From Plazaster borealis (Eukaryota; Echinodermata; Asteroidea; Forcipulatida; Labidiasteridae), in contig CM037464.1 of the NCBI GenBank assembly GCA_021014325.1, positions 4,929,127 through 4,993,126 on the forward strand: DNA of 64,000 nucleotides. Reading direction: 5' to 3'. Each line of letters begins with the position of its first letter. Positions within the stretch are counted from its first letter, which is position 1. Of the stretch, positions 1 through 11,827 are shown in pieces. A program made the translations under genes and the position numbers. Under the pieces are notes generated by a model, which saw only the letters and a list, made by a program, of their open reading frames with translations, had not been told where the DNA came from and did not search any database.

Positions 1-874
1 CCCCTAGAATTACATGGAAGGCCATGGAGGCGGGCATTACGAAAATAAATTTTAAAAAGTCAACATGATGTGCATAAACATTGTACATCCTCGATGGTAC
101 TGTGTTATTTAACCTATCTTGTCTTCATGACATGTACATGTAGTACTGTGTGCTGCTGTTATCAAGTAGTAAACCAAAAGGTTTTTTGTTTAATCAACTC
201 TTTGGTAGTGTTTTTTTTCTTCATCTTTTACAGATTGACCTACATGTGGCTCCTTTATGTGTTTTTTTTCTTCTCATTTGCCCTGCCTTTGTTGTAGATG
301 CAGGCTCTAGCATATTATATGAAAAACGAGGTTGAAACGTTGGGCCGTAAACAATTATTCTGAGTTAAAGTGGCTTTAAACATTGTCTCGGGATTACTTC
401 AAAGATCCATTGCTGCGTGTTTGATTCTTCCAAAGTGTGCTTTGCAATGTAAAAAGCTTTTAGATGAAAGATGGCTCAATAAAATGTGGAGCAATTGTTG
501 GTGGTTGTGAAGACTTATTAAAAGGAAAAGTGGGTTTTGCTTTTTTTGTTAGATGAGTACTTTAATAAAAATGAAAAAAATTCAAGACGAAGTTCAGGAT
601 TGGTAAATATCAAAAACACTAAAATGTATCTGTTTCATTGTTTAGAAAGCTCACTGATTTATAAAGTTCATCCTCCAGAGAAATAGTTCCATCTGAAAAA
701 ACTGTCAATGTTAAGAAGTTACCATTTTGGAGACCCACAAACATGTCTTCTGCTTATTCTGATTGCCGCAATAGAAATAAGTACAAGCACACCGATAGCC
801 CTGAAAATAGAGACAGACAGAACATTCATTTTTCACTGTTTTTTTCTCCCACTATAATACATGTATGTGGTTAC
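1..874. other. No gene recognised
   Basis: AT-rich with T runs. Short open frames are low-complexity. 590-720 is a partial relative of the CAGGATTGGTA-ended MITE. Confidence 0.5.
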
Positions 875-1238
875 TTAAAGGAACATTACAGAATTGGTTT
901 TTGCTAACTGGCAGTGTAAGCACTTTATATAATCCACCATATACATAAACTGACAAACCAGTAGAAGTTTGAGATCGATCGGCCATCTAGGTCACGAGAA
1001 AATAGTGAAAAACCGATTACACATTTGCATGTGTTATACAATGCATGAATAAAACGCTCATGAGCGATAAATTCCAATCGGAAATTAGTTTTATTTATTT
1101 CTCATCAAATATGGCATTTCAGACAGAAATATTTCAAGGGATGTTTTCTACTATCATCATCATGAGACCGTGTAAGTTTTATGTAAATCTGTGATCATAA
1201 AGAACATTTTAATTACCAGTTCTGTAACGTTCCTTTAA
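875..1238 (+). mobile_element. TTAA-flanked MITE, family P
   Basis: About 364 bp with terminal inverted repeats TTAAAGGAACATTACAGAAT and its complement ending CCTTTAA. Other copies are at 39450-39813 and 50504-50876. Contains the palindrome CGCTCATGAGCG. Non-coding. Confidence 0.8.
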
Positions 1239-1407
1239 TTTGATGAGGTTTTCACAAGTTGGGTGTTTATTGAACATTAGAGGATGGTAATGAACTTTCT
1301 CTTTCAATTACTGATGTTGTACTTGCCCTCTACTCCTGATTGGGCACTTCCATTAGGAAATAAGAATGTCTCAGGCCTGGAAATAAACGAAGGCTCTGGA
1401 GGCCATT

Positions 1408-1580
1408 GACCTTTATCACACTGCCGCCATCTTGGTCATGTTCCCTGTATCCAATAATAGTAATGAATGCTAATATTCATTGTACAAAAAGGAACCAGAC
1501 TATTTTTCCATTCCAGCCTAAGTTTGTTTACATTGGTTTGAATGAGAGAAAATCAAGATGGCCGCACCGTGATAAAGGTC
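1408..1580. mobile_element. GACCTTTATCAC-ended MITE nested in a dispersed repeat
   Basis: GACCTTTATCACACTGCCGC at left, GATGGCCGCACCGTGATAAA then GGTC at right: inverted ends of about 20 bp. It interrupts a repeat reading GGAGGCCAT...CATGGCCTCC. The related copy at 48344-48698 carries an extra insertion. Confidence 0.75.
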
Positions 1581-1714
1581 ATGGCCTCCTTTTGCCCTGG
1601 TCTTGGCCTTAGTGCCCCTACAAAAGTTTCTCATAGACTTCATGATTTTCCAATGGAAGTGCCCTTTGCTAAATGAAAATGGCCTTGCCCTCTCAAAGAT
1701 GAAATTCCGGGCCT

Positions 1715-1885
1715 GGGCCCAATTTCATAGAGCTGCTTTTAAAGCACAAAAAGTAGCTAAGCACAACAAAATTATGCTTAGCAGAACTGGGTTACCAACC
1801 AAAATACCATGTCACATGTACAATTTGTGACTGGTATCCTGCTCATTTCTGCTCATTAAGCAATATTTCTGCTTAAGCAGGTCCC
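1715..1885 (+). mobile_element. GGGCCC-ended MITE, family C
   Basis: Starts GGGCCCAATTTCATAGAGCT, with GCACAACAAAATTATGCTTA, CATGTCACATGTACAAT and TGACTGGTATCCTGCTCATT; the right end is truncated at AAGCAGGTCCC. Confidence 0.75.
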
Positions 1886-2019
1886 AGATGTATTTGCAAT
1901 GAGAGACTTTGGAACACTAGGGGGCAGCAGACATACCAGGTAAATTTCTTTGTTCACGTAGTTCTGAGCATGCGCACATTTTTACGTAGAACATTGATTT
2001 TACTTGCCACCAAGTGTCC

Positions 2020-2388
2020 TTAGAGGCATCATACACGTTTGGTAATTGTCAAAGACCAGTGTTCTCATTTGGTGTATTCCAACATATGCATAAAATAACA
2101 AGCCTGTGAAAATTTGGGCTCAATTGGTCATCGAAGTTGCAAGAAAATGATGAAAGAAAAAAACACCCTTGTTGTACTATTGTGTGCTTTCAGATAGGAA
2201 TAAAAACTTCTTGCAAGAAGTTTTTATTATTTTAGTGAGAAATTACCTCTTTCTCAAAAACTACGTTACTTCAGAGGGAGTCGTTTCTTACAATGTTTTA
2301 TACTACAGCTCTCCGTTGCTTGTTACCAAGTCAGTTTTTATGCTAATATTTGTTTTGAGTCATTACCAAACGTGTACAATACCTTTAA
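2020..2388 (+). mobile_element. TTAA-flanked MITE, family A
   Basis: Ends AGGCATCATACACGTTTGG and CGTGTACAATACCTTTAA form imperfect inverted repeats. Inside are the shared body (GTGAAAATTTGGGCTCAATT) and the hairpin AACTTCTTGCAAGAAGTT. Left TTAA has decayed to TTAG. Non-coding. Confidence 0.8.
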
Positions 2389-2606
2389 AAGACTTGTTTT
2401 TCAACGTACATGTATTTCAACAATGTCCCAACCCTAGCTTCTGGTCATTAGCTAATTTGGTCGAATTTTCAATGGATGGTTGTACGGTGTGTTAACATAA
2501 TTAAAAACTGAATGATACAGAGTTGATTGATTTCACAATCTAAAAGCTAATGATGAGTCAGTGTACTTTCCCAGTGGTATAACATCAAGTTAAAGGCAGA
2601 GTATAC

Positions 2607-2868
2607 TAACGTCCATCGATATATCGATATTACTCAAATACTCGATACTATTTTGACATCGATATTGTCGATGTCACTTTTTTAATCACATCGAAATGTA
2701 CAGCTGCTACACCAAAACACAAATCTCAAAGCCGCCCTACAACTTGGTAAATTAAGCACTGTTTTTAGGCTTCACGGGAAATAATCGATATATATCGAGT
2801 ATACTCGATATTGAATTTTTGATATATTGATTGTTTTGGTTATAAAAAACTGATATTGACGGACGTTA
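2607..2868. mobile_element. Nested TIR element, TAACGTCC ends, 8-bp target duplication
   Basis: Ends TAACGTCCATCGATAT and ATATTGACGGACGTTA are inverted repeats. GAGTATAC (2599-2606) and GGGTATAC (2869-2876) flank it, and removing one restores family B sequence. The interior is rich in overlapping ATCGATAT words. The 8-bp duplication suggests hAT- or P-type transposition; no coding sequence. Confidence 0.75.
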
Positions 2869-2994
2869 GGGTATACTTTGGTACTTGTCAGAGACTCGTA
2901 TCCTCACTTGGTGTATCCCAACATATATGCATACAATAACAAACCTGTGAAAATTTGGGCTAAATTGGTCATCGAAGTTGCAAGAAAATAATGA

Positions 2995-3108
2995 GTCGTT
3001 AACCACCGGTTCTTTTTCAGAACCAACTCTACTCAAACGAGATATTCACATGGTTTTACCGCAAACCTCTCTTAGTTACCTTCACCATGCAAAGTTTCAA
3101 ATCCTATT
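2995..3108 (+). mobile_element. 5'-truncated hammerhead-family retroposon (copy H1)
   Basis: Inserted in a TTAAAGG-family B element and flanked by perfect 13-bp repeats AAGAAAATAATGA (2982-2994 and 3109-3121). It begins GTCGTTAACCACCGGTTC, just inside the ribozyme, keeps the CCGGTTCTTTTTCAGAACC hairpin and ends TTCACCATGCAAAGTTTCAA. The ribozyme core itself is lost. Confidence 0.8.
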
Positions 3109-3844
3109 AAGAAAATAATGAAAGAAAAACACCCTTGTTGCACATAATTGTGTACCTACAGATGACTGAGAAAGGCTTCATGCCTGAAGCCTTTCTGAGA
3201 TTCAAATTGGTAGGTGAAAAATTTACCTCTTTCTCTAAAACTACATTACTTCAAGGGGGTCGTTTCTAACAACGTTTTATAATATCAACAGCTCTCCAGT
3301 GCTCTTTACCAAGTCAGTTTTCAAATTTTTGGAGTAATTACCAAAACTATACCCTCCCTTTGCATGTAATGGACACAATACTTGTAGCTCTTGGGTTAGA
3401 TGTTGTTTCTGATTACCAAGACTCCAACCAAAACAGCAGAAGGAAATTGCATGCTCCAGATAATTCCATCGCTCAAAGATTGATGTTTCTTTCAACAATT
3501 TGTTCTTTGTCTAAATTTTCATCAGAAAGATCTCCCGACAAAGGACAAATTTCCCTTTCTATTGAAATCCAAGGGATAGGGCGCATTTGACCATGAATTG
3601 CCTACTATGTAGGTGACGTTCAGTGCCAGCAGAATCGAAGCCTTATTGGATTTGACAAGGGGAAAATGGGACTCGTGTGGCCTTGATAAACCATTTGCTG
3701 TGCACGATAATCAGATGAAAGTAGGTTATCAGGGTGGGGCTTTCAAAATAATGCTTCAGAGTGATAAATTCGCTGTCAATAAACACACCATCCAACAAAC
3801 CTGTGACCATAAAAATCAAATTAGGTGATCAAGTTATTATTCCT

Positions 3845-4234
3845 CAGGGGTTCTCCCCACGACAAGCTTAGCTAGCGTAAATTTTGGTCGATACGCAAAA
3901 CAAAAAAAACCATATAGAATGCTCCAGGGCCACAATTTTCTTCTAAGCAGAAACGAGCAGGATACATGTACCAGTCAAAAAGTGTACCTGTGACATGGTA
4001 CATGTAGTTTGGCTGGTAACCTTATTCTGGTAAGCAAAATTTTATTTTGCCTAGCTTCTTTTTGTGCTTAAGCAGCTCTATGAAATTGGGCCCTGATTGC
4101 ACAGTAGGGCTTTTAAAACCAAGTAGAAATTATTCTGAAAACCTTGTTTCAATTCAGCGTGCTTCGGCCAAATATCTACAAATTTGGGTCCAGAATGCCC
4201 CACAGTTTTGAAAAACCCTGGGGAGAAGAACCCT
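3845..4234 (+). mobile_element. CAGGGTTCTCC-ended MITE (family Y) with nested family C copy
   Basis: Ends CAGGGGTTCTCCCC and GGGGAGAAGAACCCT are inverted repeats. It is interrupted at 3927-4093 by a family C MITE (reverse), starting CAGGGCCACAATTTTC and ending TCTATGAAATTGGGCCC. Related copies are at 37511-37766 and 47236-47515. Confidence 0.75.
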
Positions 4235-4554
4235 ATGGACTCTATCTACATGTATTGGGAAATGAGTGGATCGCAAAATTGAATTTGACCATGGAGCCCC
4301 TGTTTAAAAGTGGTTTCGTTGAGATAATGAGAAGAGTTTTATGTGAAACATTTATGTGAATATAACAAAATAACATGCGGAAGCAACCTGTGTATTTAAG
4401 GCCACGGTGTGCACTGTGACAGTACATTTGTAGGACTTGTTGCTCCATGTTGCTCCAAATGTACTTTAAACTGCATATAAAAGTACTTTACAGTGCGTGC
4501 ATAGCATGTTTTTTTCCCCCCAAGAACATACACTTCCACGACTGCAAGAGGGTA

Positions 4555-4988
4555 TGATGTCCCCAAGAACACAAAATGTACACACAACGTGGCGTGTCGT
4601 GGCCGAGCGGATAAGAACACCGAACTCAAGCTCTGGTGTTTCTGATCAGCAGAGTGTGGGTTCGAATCCCAGTCGTGACACATGTGTCCTTAAGCAAGAC
4701 ACTTAACCACATGCTTCGTCCTTCGGATGGGACGTTAAGCCGTAGGTCCCGTGTGTTGTGTAATGCACGTAAAAGAACCCAGTGCACTTATCGTAAAGAG
4801 AAGGGGTTCGCCCCGGTGTTCCTGGTTTGATCGGCAGCATATTGCGCCACAGCACCTTGTAAACCATTACATGGTGCTATGTAAAGGAATAGGTCTCATA
4901 CTTCAACACGTAACTCCACTTACCTTGTAGGAAAAATACTGAGCGCTTTGAGACACCCAGAACTGCATTATTATTATTATTATTACTA
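4555..4988 (+). mobile_element. tRNA-derived SINE, full length, with 19-bp target duplication
   Basis: The head at about 4594-4680 carries RNA polymerase III boxes A (TGGCCGAGCGG) and B (GGTTCGAATCC) in a Leu-tRNA-like layout with a long variable arm, but the acceptor arms no longer pair as a tRNA. A body of about 300 bp follows (GAGCGCTTTGAGAC near the end) with an (ATT)n tail. CCACGACTGCAAGAGGGTA occurs at 4536-4554 and again at 4989-5007, a clean 19-bp duplication typical of LINE-driven retroposition. About 35 bases between the left repeat and the tRNA head are unexplained. Confidence 0.88.
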
Positions 4989-5007
4989 CCACGACTGCAA
5001 GAGGGTA

Positions 5008-5711
5008 CAATGTACTTTTATTTAGAAACAATGAAACTAAATGTAGAAGAATTCAAAATTAAGCCCCCCTCCCTCAAATTTCCCAAAACAATGACAAAAC
5101 CTGAAACGAATCATACTTGGACATGTTCATGTGTACAATATTGTTACTGTCTAAATGTAACTGTTACAGATGGTGATAAATTCAGATACAGCGTGTAAAA
5201 ATAAAAAATAATAAAAAGGACTTGAATGTCATTCTGGAGTGTTTTTGTTTTGAACTCTTCCAAGTTACAACACGTTGTAGATTTACAAAGCGCGTTAAAA
5301 CATGAGCTAGAACCACAAGGAATACATAAGTGTACAAATGGGACCACAAAGCCATCACAATGGGGGCCCACTTTACCCATAATGAAGGGGTCATCGTTAA
5401 CACTTTCCATTCTGATGCTCCAGTACATCGTCATCATGGATGGCATGCTAAGTTGTTTGATTTTTGACTTGCCGGTCACACAATATTCCCCACGTCCCAA
5501 ACTCTGTCTGATTCCATTAGCGAGCTCATATGACACTTGAAAAAATAACGGCAGCTAGGTCTGGAGGGACGGCCCGGCAAAACAAGAGCAGGGAGGCCGT
5601 TTTTTTTCTGGAACGATTCCGAGGCAGGGATGATGTCGTTCTATTTAGTGTGTATTTGAGACCTTATGCTTCGTATATGGCAAGATTAGGCCAAATAAAA
5701 TAAAAAAACAT
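5008..5711. other. Unclassified stretch, both strands open
   Basis: Open frames of 104 codons (+, 5226-5540) and 130 codons (-, 5144-5536) overlap. Neither shows a known motif or splice-site context; a decayed element is the likeliest reading. Confidence 0.4.
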
Positions 5712-6009
5712 GTTTAGCGTCCTGCCTTTTTGAAAAAAGGAAGGAGGAGGGCTTTTTTTTTTTTTTTTTTTTCAAAATGGCCGCCCGACAAGTTTTTTGA
5801 GACAGCCGGCCGGGGCTATTTTTCAAGATGGTTGCCAGCTTTTTTCGGTGTGCTTTTTTCGCTGTGCTAAAGTCGATAAAACGATCTTATTTATAAAAAA
5901 TAGAAAATAAATCGTCAGGGAAAATAAAAATGTATCATTTTTTCTTTAAAAAAAAGGAGAAAAAAAAAAGGAGGCGGCCTCTAAAAAGGAAGCGGGCGGG
6001 GACGCTAAA
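5712..6009. mobile_element. TTTAGCGTCC-ended MITE
   Basis: Inverted ends TTTAGCGTCCTGCCTTTT and GCGGGGACGCTAAA. The interior has long A and T runs, mirrored GGAGGAGGGC / GGAGGCGGCCTC blocks and two AAGATGG/AAAATGG segments. Single copy here. Confidence 0.65.
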
Positions 6010-7390
6010 TATGTATTTTTTTTTATTTAGCCTTACATTTAGGCTGACGTGATCTTTTGTGGTTTACCGCTTTATCATTACATGTAGAAAATCGACTTTA
6101 TCTTGTTTCCCCCCTTTTCCCCCGTGTTTCTTTCTGTTTTTCTCTTTTCCTGAGTTGTTTTTCCAAGACAGCAATTGCAGCCTGCAAGACTGCGTGAAAT
6201 GCTCTATTAAATATTTACTCATGAGTGACAAAGTTTACAAAACCGTCCAGGTCTTGAAAGTCTGAATTGTGTGAGTAACATTTGCATACGTATGTAGGTC
6301 ATTTGGAATGCTTGACTTTTGTAGGGGGAGGGAGGTGCTGTCTAGACTTGTTTTTGATTAAGATTTATTGCTTTAACCTTTTGGCTGATGGAAAAGGTAG
6401 ATGAAGGGTCATCGTTTGGTTTTTGTCAACATAATGCTGATTTATAAGCAAAGTTATCGACAAAGATGCAATAAAAGTCACCTCTGAAAGTCTCAGCTGA
6501 ATACTTGTTGAGAAAACAGCAAATTTTTCAACAGATTGCGTTTATTGATTTCTAATCAATGTGGAGCACTTCACTTTCAGACGAAATAATTTTGCAGGAT
6601 ACTAAGGCCAAGTAACAAAAGTAACGAGTTTCTCGTCCGGACTTAAAAAAAAAAAAGGAGGAGGCAGGGCTTTACTATTTACTTTTTTTCAATATTTTGA
6701 CTACGAGTACTTAAAATCTGAGTCCGAGTACATTTTCAATTGAGAATCGAGTACATGACCTCGTGTACCGATTATTTTTCAGTCGAGTATCGAATATGGA
6801 CTTCTAATGCAAGTAGTCTGCTTGTTGAGTATTGATCACAAGTATGAGTAGTCAGTAACAAAGAACACTGGCTTTTGTGAATTCAATTCAATTTAAAAAA
6901 CTGTATTTATCCTAGATTAGGCAATTACAAAAGATTCAACAATAATAAAAACAGTTAAAAATTACAGCTGGCGCTGATACATTTGACCCATAACAAGAAG
7001 TACTATAAAAAAAATCATATTTACATACAAAAATATCATATTCAAATTTACATGATAAGAAAAAAGGAAATGGAATTTATCAAACCTCCAAAAATTAACA
7101 ACATTACCTTGAAAATCCGACAGAAACGTACATGTATGGTTTTTTTGTGCGTACCAGGTTGTTGATTGTGAAACGCACCCTCAAACTTTTGAAAATATTG
7201 TGTACACAAGAAAAAATATGGTGAAAGATATTTTGTGCACGTCCTCTTCATTGACCAGGCCTGATGTTTCGTTTTTGAAAGGGCACGGGCACCAGGGCGT
7301 TTTCTCCTATGCACCTCCTATGAGGAAATCGTCAATTTCTATTTGGAACTTTTCAAGGAGCACCAAGGCAATGACCAGGGGCATTGAGGC
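6010..7390. other. No gene; scattered repeat debris
   Basis: Repeated CGAGTA words (6700-6850) and, at 7250-7390, part of a dispersed repeat with CAAGGAGCACCAAGGCAATG that recurs reversed at 45490-45610 and 62560-62640 and forward at 25060-25100 and 11090-11130. Confidence 0.5.
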
Positions 7391-8067
7391 AATAGACTGT
7401 GCAAGTCTCGTGCAATATTGAACTTCCGGGACCATATGGAGATTTACGTGGGCAAGATTTTGTTTTGTCAATTAGTTTATTTAAACGTGGTTTATGACCA
7501 TGAAAAATATATATGTTGTTGGGAATGTAATACTTAGTGATAACAAAATATGAAAGTAAAATCAATTCAACAATAAAACAAAGAAAACCCGAGAATTAAA
7601 CTTGACCTCAGCTTCCGGTTGCTCCAAAAAATTAAGAATTCTGTGCCCACCTCCGATCACAAAACTTATGTAAACGCTTGTTTTGGATGCGCAATAATCG
7701 CCAGATGCTGCAAATGCAATCCGAAGCCTTTTCATAGCAGTCTATGGTTGTTGAGGTGTCAGCGTCCTCTATAAACTGTGTCAAACGTTAATTTTACGCC
7801 CGTGTGACCTTCGCAAATCCACGTAAGTGGGTTCTGAAAATTTAAGATCAATAAGCATCCTTGTCCCAGAGTTTTAATTTTGGTTCAATAATAATTAACA
7901 CATTATAAAAACTAAAACTGATTTTATAAACATGTAATGAGTATTTTTGTTGTTCAGATTTTATCATTTAATATAATTTAACACAAAGATTTGATTTCAG
8001 AGAAAAAAATGTTCTTCGTTTGACGTGTTTTCTCGTTCCGATACGCGCGAGACTTGCACAGTCTATT
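7391..8067 (+). mobile_element. DNA transposon-like element, AATAGACTG ends, family I
   Basis: Inverted ends AATAGACTGTGCAAGTCTCG and its complement (GACTTGCACAGTCTATT). 677 bp, no conserved open frame. It split a dispersed repeat at GAGGCAA|TTGCCTCC. A TA target duplication is possible but the end bases are ambiguous. Confidence 0.82.
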
Positions 8068-8729
8068 GCCTCCGTTGCCTCTGTGAAGTATCAGTCCCGA
8101 TTCACTATTCCCCCCCCCTTCTTTTCAAATGTCAATACATTGCCCCTGGGAGTGCCGCATAGGTTCCTGTCATCTATTTACACATGTACATCGTTTACCA
8201 TGTGTAGATTCTTTTGTACTGTTATTCATTGGTGAATTTATTGAGAATACTCTCCCCCCTCCCCCCAGCACGATGAGCCTTTTCCATTTATTGAACGAAT
8301 ACGTTGCACAGGTGGTTTTTGTACCCTAGGGAAAAGATGTCCACACTACTGATGAAACTCTCATTATGTTTACCACTGTTGGAGTACTTGTAAGTCTACG
8401 ACTTGGTCAAATATTGTTGGGTACACTAACATCGTACATGTTTTATGTAAAGTTCAAACAAAATTGTGTCACATATTTTTGTTGAAATGGCAAGCTTAGA
8501 ATGCATTATATAAATTTAAATGTGAAAAAAATGAAAAAGAACAATGAAGAAAATTTACTCTTTGAGAAAGAAGCAACCGACACACTAGAGACCACAGGTC
8601 TGCTTTCAACAAAGGTTTTGATTCAAATTTCTTAAAACTTTACATGTATTCAAAAGATTTATATTATTAATTAGTTTATTTCCTTTTCAAGAGAAATTGA
8701 AGTAAAGTCTAGATGCCGCCTTGTTTACA
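8068..8729. other. No gene recognised
   Basis: Continues the dispersed repeat split by 7391-8067 (GCCTCCGTTGCC), then plain AT-rich sequence. Confidence 0.45.
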
Positions 8730-9084
8730 TTAACCCTAACCCCCATCAGGGGCCCTCCACATACCCTGCCAAATACAACAGAATGCAACACAGTTGAAAT
8801 GAGAACCATGCCAAATGCAACAAAATGCAACAAGGGATTTTGTTGCATTGTGCAGGCATGTTGTTTGTGTTTGAGCAAGGGGGTTTGCCCTGCTAAATGC
8901 AACAGTATGCACGTAAGTGTAGTGGTGACTACAACAAAATGCAACACCAATATGAAGTCACTTGACTGCTTAATGCAACAAATTCAGTCAAAGAATGACA
9001 TCTGAGTTGACTGCCAAATGCAACAGATTACAACAACTTTTACCATTTGGTGCATATTGTTGCATTTAGCATGGTTAGGGTTAA
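8730..9084 (+). mobile_element. TTAA-flanked MITE with CCCTAACC ends, family L
   Basis: TTAA|CCCTAACC at left and GGTTAGGG|TTAA at right; CCC-starting ends next to TTAA are typical of piggyBac-type elements. The interior repeats AAATGCAACA-like words on both strands. A close inverted copy is at 13930-14290. Confidence 0.85.
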
Positions 9085-9773
9085 AAGAGTGACCATGTGC
9101 AGTCCAGGGCAAGTTGTGACAGGCAAAATGTACACCCCTTGGTCATACAAGAAATTTTAACATTTTATGGTTCCGGTGCGTTAATAAACGCCCACCGTCA
9201 TCCAGTTGGGCAAAATTTGGCGGGAAAACATGTCATCTAGGACGTGAAGTGGTTAAAAATCTCCATAACATTTAAGATGCTGCTTTCTTTTACCGAGTGT
9301 TTTTTTTCTGATCATCGCCAAAAACTGCACCAAGACTTGTGTTTGTAATCGGGACCATCTTTTCCCAACTGTGGTGATTTGTAACAAACAATGAGTGTCT
9401 GATGACACTGATGATAACGAGAAAGAGGCAGAAACACCTGCTGCCAGTGTCCCAGAGGGACACATCAGAGTAGTTGTCTTTAAATAAATAACTTGTGTTT
9501 GGGAATGATTAGCAGAGACTGAATAACTTAATCGTTTTTAAAAATGTTGACCTGAAAGCGACCTTTGTATGACGTTTTTGCTTGAAAACAATACTCTTGA
9601 GAGCTAGGCCTCCCTATTTAAAATGCTGCAATCATAAAGAGAAATTTGAATTATCTTTTCTTAAAAACATGTTTTTTTGGGGGATGCACCATATAAAGTA
9701 CTATACCTTCCAGGCTAGCATTGAGTGCATGGGTTTCTTCTATTTGTGCAGTTGACAAAAACCAAACAGACCT
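9085..9773. other. No gene recognised
   Basis: No repeat ends, splice-flanked open block or RNA gene seen. Confidence 0.45.
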
Positions 9774-10159
9774 GGGCCCAATTTCATAGAGCTGCCTAAG
9801 CACAAAAAGTTGCTAAGCACAATACAATTTTGCTTACCAGAAAAGATTACCAGCCAAACTACCATATCACATGTACAATTATTGACTGGTATCCTGCTCA
9901 TTTCTGCTTAGCAGAAAATTGTTAAGCAATATTTTCTGCTTAAGCAGCTCTATGAAATTGGGCCCTGGACCCAATTTCATAAAGCCTGCAAGCACAAAAA
10001 CTTGCTAAGCACGGAAAAAACTTGCTTAGAAGAAACAGGTAACAAGCCAAAATTTCAAAGAGATTACATTGTTGCCACTGGTTCCCAACTCATTTTTTGC
10101 TTAGCAAAAAAATTTGCTTAGCATTATTTTGTGCTTAACAGCTTTATGAAATTGGGCCC
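9774..10159 (+). mobile_element. Two adjacent GGGCCC-ended MITEs of different subfamilies
   Basis: First copy 9774-9965 starts GGGCCCAATTTCATAGAGCT and ends TCTATGAAATTGGGCCC. One base later the second, 9967-10159, starts GGACCCAATTTCATAAAGCC and ends TTTATGAAATTGGGCCC. The second contains ACATTGTTGCCACTGGTTCC, the single-copy ancestor of the 50-bp minisatellite at 57485. Confidence 0.83.
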
Positions 10160-11463
10160 TGTGTACATCATGAACAGGATTGGTTGGACGTGTAATTTCT
10201 GAAAGTAAGATTGATAAATTTAGCTTGCTGATTATTAAGTTCTAGGTTACATACATGTCCCAAATCCTCAGTCTGTCTAGTACATGTACTGTCAAATTTG
10301 AGAAAATAGCATTTGAACACCCCCTCCCCCCCCTCTCTACATGTAAGTCACCATTGCTTATTTCGATTACCGCAATCGAAACAAGTCCATGAAGTCCATT
10401 GGTAACCCAAGTCTGTCAAAACTATTGGGCAATATTAACTGATAGTTGAAGTCAGTGACTGCACGACACCTATATTACAGTTATCACAAACTTAACCTTG
10501 AACCTTGTATTTTGTCCTCGGGTGCTCGCATTAAACAAGAAATGAATTTTGGGTTAACACTTTCGGGCAACAAAAGCCAACAAACTTGAATTTCACAAAT
10601 TACTGGTTGTAGAGATGAGACCCTACGTGTACGTTGTGACTGAAGCACTCTGCAGTTCATGTACATGTAGGCTGAAAATCCAACCAGTTTACATGTCATG
10701 TACTGTAGTAGTAGTACATGTAGCTTGAAATCTGGCTTCCACCGTTTTGAAAAAAAGACTAAAGATTGCAGCGCCATTTTTTCTGTCACTGCAGGCAAAT
10801 GTTTTGCAACATGGGCAGGCCTAGACTTGATGACAAGTCGTTAGGCGCTGCCTATTTGTCTGCCGTTCATGCAACAGTCACAGTGCGATTATACACATGC
10901 AACAGTCGTAGGTAGTGCGTGGCAGCGGGATCGAGGATGAGTGTACCGTCCCCGTAGCTACACCGCGCTGTAACTGCACCGCGCTTAACAATTACCGTCT
11001 TGACTTCAAGACTAGGGCAGGCCTGGAATTTTATCTTTGAGAGAGTAGGGTCATTTTCGTTTTGCAAATGGCACTGCCGTTGGAAAGTCTATGAGAAACT
11101 TTTGAAGGGGCGCCAAGGCTAAGACCAGGGGCATCAGAAGCCTCTATGGCCTCCGCTCCATGGCCTCCATGTAATTCCTGGCCTGCATTGTGTCTCAATC
11201 AATATGCAAATCAGGTCTCCGGAGCACACATGGCCTATAATGTGTACCTTTTGTGGTTGGTTTAACACCTTGTTAAAGGTTTTTCAGACAGATCCCAGAC
11301 AAGGACTGTATATTGGAATACACAATGGAGTCTGGATTAGTATAGACAGTTATGTACATGTACTTATGTGTGTAGTTCAGGGAGAGGGATTAGATCTGAG
11401 AAAAAAAAAAGCGGTACAATGGATCAGTATCTCATGATCAAGATTGCTAGACTCTAGAGGGAT
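10160..11463. other. No gene; dispersed repeat at 11000-11190
   Basis: 11000-11190 (CAGGCCTGGAATTTTATCTT to GGCCTCCATG) matches the repeat around 1370-1714. The rest shows nothing recognisable. Confidence 0.45.
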
Positions 11464-11827
11464 GGAGCTCTAAGCATCTTAATGTCGGGGTCACAACCTT
11501 GGTCGGTGTCTGTGTTATTGAAGTGGGTTTGATTCATATTCTAAGTGTTGTGGATTTTGTTTTTATAAAACAAATTATGAAGGATGTAGTTTTTGTCAGG
11601 CATGATATTCTTCCTACTTAAAGGGACAAGTTGCTTTGGATCGGGCGGAGCTCTAAGCATCTTAATGTCGGGGTCACAACCTTGGTCGGTGTCTGTGTTA
11701 TTGAAGTGGTTTTGATTCATATTCTAAGTGTTGTGGATGTTTTTTTAAACAAATTATGAAGGATGTAGTTTTTGTCAGGCATTGTATTATTCCTACTTAA
11801 GGGACACGTTGCCTTGGATTGGGCGAG
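11464..11827 (+). repeat. Tandem duplication, two units of about 183 bp
   Basis: Starting at GGAGCTCTAAGCATCTTAAT, the unit recurs at 11647 with few changes; both end in CCTACTTAA(A)GGGACA. The second unit runs into the large foldback element at 11795, whose left tip is therefore present twice. Confidence 0.85.

Larger units (their letters stand above)
2590..3362 (+). mobile_element. MITE family B with two nested insertions
   Basis: Family B has ends TTAAAGGCAGGGTATACTTT and AGTACACCCTGCCTTTAA and a hairpin GGCTTCATGCCTGAAGCC. The middle is related to family A. This copy is interrupted at 2607-2868 by an element with 8-bp target repeats and at 2995-3108 by a hammerhead-family retroposon, so it is the oldest of the three. 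Confidence 0.78.

Noticed and set aside
4594..4680. Leu-tRNA-like sequence with A and B boxes
   Set aside because: The acceptor arms do not pair properly and it is the head of a longer SINE with tail and target duplication, so it is not called as a tRNA gene.
5144..5540. Overlapping 130- and 104-codon frames on opposite strands
   Set aside because: No known motif, no splice context and both strands open in the same place, which suggests composition rather than coding.
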